The notes beneath the pieces were generated by a model. The model was given only the letters and a program-made list of their open reading frames with translations. It was not told the DNA's origin and ran no database searches. Below are positions 36,845 through 39,800 of a stretch of DNA of 39,800 nt, piece after piece. Each line of letters starts with the position of its first letter. The stretch's first letter is position 1. The position numbers and the translations under genes were made by a program. Source of the stretch: Gemmobacter caeni (GTDB taxonomy: Bacteria > Pseudomonadota > Alphaproteobacteria > Rhodobacterales > Rhodobacteraceae); the NCBI RefSeq assembly GCF_003054195.1, contig NZ_QBKP01000026.1, positions 1-39,800 of the forward strand. Reading direction: 5' to 3'.

Positions 36845-36913
36845 CTAACCAAATGAAGACAAGCGGTTAGTGGTGCGAATTTCTTCTCAGCTCCGATCAG
36901 CAGAAAATTCGCA
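36841..36913 (+). terminator. two tandem hairpins directly after tRNA-Thr
   Basis: ACCACTAACC (36841-36850) pairs with GGTTAGTGGT (36865-36874), taking in the tRNA 3' ACCA. TGCGAATTT (36874-36882) pairs with AAATTCGCA (36905-36913). The second arm ends in a short T run only on the opposite strand. They probably serve tRNA 3' maturation or termination. Confidence 0.45.
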
Positions 36914-36927
36914 GGCCTTTGACCCGC

Positions 36928-37524
36928 TCATGGGCTGACGCAAGCTGCCTTCGCCAGGATGGTTTCCTGCCCTTCCGCGATGCGGATGACGACCCCCTGT
37001 GGCGAGGTCAGGTTGTGCAGGGCAGGCAGATCCCGCCCTGTCAGCAGCCCGCGCAGGACCAGCAGAACCACCTTATGCGCCACGATGATGGTAGGTCGTT
37101 GCATGTCGTCCAGAAATGCCCGGAGCCGGAGGGTCAGCTTTTCCAGCCCCTCGCCGCCCGGAGCGTTCTGGTAGAGGCCGAAATCATCCTTGCAACTGGC
37201 CGCCAATACCGGGAATTGCGCGGCGCGTTCGGCGGGGGTCAGCCCTTCCCACGCCCCGCAATCCAGTTCGCGCAGGCGCGCATCCGTCACGGGAACCACC
37301 CCGCCAAGCGCGATGGCAGCGGTGCGTTGCGCGCGGGGCAGGGGGCTGGCGTAACAGGTATATCTGCGCAGGTCCGGCAGATGGGTGGCAAGAATACGCG
37401 CCTGTTGTTCGGCCTGCCGCAGGCCCAGTTCGGTCAGCGGCGAGTCCTTGCTGCCCTGAATGCGCCCTTCCCGGTTCCATTCGGTTTCGCCATGGCGCAA
37501 CAGCAGGATTTCGGCGGCGCTCAC
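36928..37524 (-). CDS. histidine phosphatase family protein (phosphoglycerate-mutase-like)
   Basis: 198 residues. The phospho-His motif LLLRHGETEWN (H11), ASPLPRAQRTA with a phosphate-binding Arg (about 64), LRELDCGAWEG (acid Glu about 86), and a second His (H150) in VAHKVV. A Lys follows H150 where Gly is usual. It starts at GTG 37524, which overlaps the ABC ATPase stop (GTGA), so it is translated from the transporter mRNA. It may dephosphorylate a substrate brought in by that system, which is inference from coupling only. Confidence 0.88.
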   Translation of the reverse strand: MSAAEILLLRHGETEWNREGRIQGSKDSPLTELGLRQAEQQARILATHLPDLRRYTCYASPLPRAQRTAAIALGGVVPVTDARLRELDCGAWEGLTPAERAAQFPVLAASCKDDFGLYQNAPGGEGLEKLTLRLRAFLDDMQRPTIIVAHKVVLLVLRGLLTGRDLPALHNLTSPQGVVIRIAEGQETILAKAACVSP

Positions 37525-38579
37525 AGCAGCACCGCGCTGTCGGTATTGGCGGAAAGATGCACGGCGGTGCCGGGTTCGAACCAGTCCTGCCCGGCGCTGT
37601 GGCTTTGATCGACCACGATTTCGGCGCCGCCTGCCTGCACCAGATAGCGGATCTGGCTGCCCAGAAACTCGCGGTGCAGGATCTGACCGGAAAGCGCATT
37701 CGCGCCTGCCTCGCGGCGCAGCGTGATGTTCTGCGGCCGCAGCACCATGCGCGTGCCGGTCCGGCCTGCGCTGGAAGGCAGCGACAGCGTATCGCCGGTG
37801 CGGGTGCGGAAGCGGGCGCCGCCGGGATCGGCCTCGACCGTGCCTTCCAGAATGTTCGCCGTGCCCAGAAACTGTGCCACGAACAGGTTGACTGGCGTAT
37901 CGTAAAGCTGCTGCGGCGTGCCGACCTGCTGGATCACGCCGCCATCCAGCACCGCCATGCGGTCTGCAGTGGTATTCGCCTCCTCCTGATCATGGGTCAC
38001 GAAGATGGTGGTCAACCCGAGCTTGCGTTGCAGCGCCAGAAGCTCGCGCCGCATCTGCACGCGCAGGCTGGCGTCGAGGTTCGACAGCGGCTCGTCCAGA
38101 AGCAGAACCTTGGGCGCGATGACCACCGTGCGGGCCAGTGCGATGCGCTGCTGCTGCCCGCCCGAAAGCTGGTTCGGCATGCGGTCGGCCAGATGGGCAA
38201 GGCCCACCAGCTCCAGCGCCTCATCCACGCGGCGGCGGATCTCGGCGCTGGCCACCTTGCGTTCGCGCAGGCCGAAAGCCACGTTCTCGCGCACCGACAT
38301 ATGTGGCCAGAGCGCGTAGGACTGGAACACCATGCCGACATCACGCTTCCACGGCGGCAGATCGGCGACAGGCCGCCCGCCGATGCGGATTTCGCCCTGC
38401 GGACGTGGCCCGAACCCGGCAATCGACCGCAGAAGCGTCGATTTTCCAGAGCCGGAGGGGCCGAGGAAGGCGAAGAATTCGCCCGGTTCGATGGTCAGGT
38501 TGACCCCGGTCAGCACATTGGTGCTGCCGAAGGACAGATGCAGGTCGCGGATTTCGATTCCGGCCATTTCGCTGTGCAT
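37521..38579 (-). CDS. ABC transporter ATPase (FbpC/PotA-like, with TOBE domain)
   Basis: 352 residues. Walker A GPSGSGKST (40-48), Q-loop MVFQSYALWPHM, signature QLSGGQQQRIALARTV, Walker B VLLLDEPLSNLDASLR, switch FVTHDQEEA, and a C-terminal TOBE domain (about 275-350). This type serves ferric iron, polyamine, thiamine or 2-aminoethylphosphonate importers. AAGGAG lies 8 bases before ATG 38579. It is downstream of the double permease, 24 bases away. Confidence 0.93.
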   Translation of the reverse strand: MHSEMAGIEIRDLHLSFGSTNVLTGVNLTIEPGEFFAFLGPSGSGKSTLLRSIAGFGPRPQGEIRIGGRPVADLPPWKRDVGMVFQSYALWPHMSVRENVAFGLRERKVASAEIRRRVDEALELVGLAHLADRMPNQLSGGQQQRIALARTVVIAPKVLLLDEPLSNLDASLRVQMRRELLALQRKLGLTTIFVTHDQEEANTTADRMAVLDGGVIQQVGTPQQLYDTPVNLFVAQFLGTANILEGTVEADPGGARFRTRTGDTLSLPSSAGRTGTRMVLRPQNITLRREAGANALSGQILHREFLGSQIRYLVQAGGAEIVVDQSHSAGQDWFEPGTAVHLSANTDSAVLL

Positions 38580-38603
38580 GTGAAGAACTCCTTGCAGCTT
38601 GTC

Positions 38604-39800
38604 TCAGTGCTCGCGCCCGGCGGTGCGCAGCTTCTTGTCGCGTTCGATGATGATCTGGGACAGGACCGTGCCCAGTGCGACGATGACCACGGCCAGCATT
38701 CCCAGCGCTGCCCCGGCGCCGCGCCCCGACGGGGTCTGCATGAACAGGTAGATGCCATAGGCCAGCGGGCTGTCACGGTCCGAGGACACCAGCATGATGG
38801 TGGCCGACAGTTCCACCGCCGCTGTGGCGAAGCTGGTCACGAAGCCCGCAAGAATGCCGCCGGTCATCAGCGGCACCACGATCTTGCGGATCGAACGCAG
38901 CTTGGTGGCGCCAAGACTTTCGGCCGCTTCCTCCAGCGCGAGGCTGACCTGTTGCAGCGCCGCCATGCAGGCGCGCAGCGCGTAGGGCAGGCGCCGGATG
39001 GTCAGCGCCAGCGCAATGATGACCCACCAGCTTGCCAGCGGCTTGTCGAGGAAGGGCACGTTCACATCCTGGAAGGTGCGCAAGTAGCCGATCCCGAGTA
39101 CAACCCCCGGCACGGCCAGCGCGGCAGTGGCAAGGTAATCCAGCCACTTGCGCCCTGCGATGCCGGTCCGCAGCACGATATAGGCGATGGCGGTGCCGAT
39201 CAGCACGTCCAGCGTAGCGGCGAGGCCCGCGTAAAGGATGGTGTTGACGACATAATCCTGCGACGCCTCCCACATCCGGGCGTAATTGGCGAGGGTATAG
39301 CCGTCGGGTAGCGGCGCGAAGCTCCAGATCGTGCCGATGGACAGCAGGAACAGCCCGATATGGGGTGACAGGACTACGGCGAGGATGAACAGCACCACGC
39401 CATAGGCCAGCACCTTTTCGCGCGGGGCGAGGTCGCGTTTGGCCAGCCCGCCGCCCCCCTTCTGCACCGTCGCGTAATCCTTGCCGCGCATCACGAGGAA
39501 CGAGGCCCAGAGCGACAGGATCGAGAAGGCGACCAGGATGACCGAGATCACATAGCCCATCGGATCGCTGATCCCGACCGAGGTGATGCGCAGATAGGCC
39601 TGCGGTGCCAGCATGTTGTTGACGTTCAGCAGCAGCGGCGTGCCCAGATCGTCGAACACCTTGATGAACACCAGTGCCGCCCCGGCCACATAGCCCGGCG
39701 TTGCCAGCGGAAACACCACGCGGCGGAACAGCCGCAGCCCGTGCGCGCCAAGGTTTTGCGCCGCTTCTTCCATCGAACGGTCAATGTTGCGCAGGCTGGC
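38604..39800 (-). CDS. ABC transporter double permease, 5' part outside window (FbpB-like)
   Basis: 399 codons are visible and the frame is open to the right edge. Two EAA loops are seen: EEAAQNLGAHGLRLFRRVVFPL near the edge and EEAAESLGATKLRSIRKIVVPL. The chain therefore contains two permease units, as in FbpB (about 700 residues in full). About nine membrane helices fall within the window. The substrate is not evident. A periplasmic binding protein gene should lie beyond the right edge. Confidence 0.9.
   Translation of the reverse strand, partial: ASLRNIDRSMEEAAQNLGAHGLRLFRRVVFPLATPGYVAGAALVFIKVFDDLGTPLLLNVNNMLAPQAYLRITSVGISDPMGYVISVILVAFSILSLWASFLVMRGKDYATVQKGGGGLAKRDLAPREKVLAYGVVLFILAVVLSPHIGLFLLSIGTIWSFAPLPDGYTLANYARMWEASQDYVVNTILYAGLAATLDVLIGTAIAYIVLRTGIAGRKWLDYLATAALAVPGVVLGIGYLRTFQDVNVPFLDKPLASWWVIIALALTIRRLPYALRACMAALQQVSLALEEAAESLGATKLRSIRKIVVPLMTGGILAGFVTSFATAAVELSATIMLVSSDRDSPLAYGIYLFMQTPSGRGAGAALGMLAVVIVALGTVLSQIIIERDKKLRTAGREH

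Noticed and set aside
36769-36913. Genomic island boundary at tRNA-Thr
   Set aside because: No integrase gene and no second copy of the tRNA 3' end noticed in the window; flanking genes look native in composition.
37116-39311. 731-codon open frame antisense to the ABC genes
   Set aside because: The minus strand encodes a canonical ABC ATPase and permease across the same span.

Overview
The window is a GC-rich chromosomal segment that reads as an alphaproteobacterium of the Rhodobacteraceae (Paracoccus/Rhodobacter-like). The grounds are codon use, the hemD - Mic60-like - hemY cluster beside tsaD/gpsA, nadABC, DUF2853 and DUF2783 genes, and a betaine/TMAO-type ABC system. No insertion sequence, prophage or CRISPR array is visible. 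Genes are tightly packed, many pairs overlap by ATGA, GTGA or TGATG junctions, and no gene-free gap exceeds 200 bases.

Layout. 1-2000 (+): the tail of an unknown gene, an MhpA-like FAD monooxygenase and a DUF2783 protein. 2024-11235 (all -): nine genes that look like one transcription unit. In transcription order they are a redoxin-like/2OG-Fe(II) dioxygenase fusion, an ECF sigma factor, its membrane anti-sigma factor, a TPR + GT41 (SPINDLY/OGT-type) glycosyltransferase, rfbF, rfbG, a sugar C-methyltransferase, an RmlC-type epimerase and an NAD-dependent reductase. I read this as a stress-controlled protein-modification locus that makes a CDP-linked branched 6-deoxysugar and may attach it to protein, possibly after side-chain hydroxylation.

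11384-20300: an ABC transporter of the glycine betaine/TMAO type (binding protein, ATPase, double-length permease) lies back to back with a TorR-like regulator, a TorS-like hybrid kinase and a TorT-like periplasmic sensor. No TMAO reductase is present here. TorR-box-like decamers lie in both control regions, which suggests TMAO sensing wired to uptake.

20438-23876: nadA-nadB-nadC with two abutting perfect palindromes over the likely nadA promoter. 23889-27178: an HD hydrolase, ahcY, a small methyltransferase and a DUF2853 protein. 27278-27380: a candidate orphan small RNA with three stem-loops and a T6 terminator.

27379-30085 (-): tsaD-gpsA-yciI-EVE. 30132-33542 (+): hemD, the Mic60/mitofilin-like gene and hemY. 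33539-36595: an AraC-family regulator divergent from an SDR dehydrogenase and a thiolase, with an exact 9-bp direct repeat between them. 36769-36844: tRNA-Thr(CGU). 36928-39800 (-): a histidine phosphatase coupled to an Fbp/Pot-type ABC ATPase and a double permease that runs off the window.
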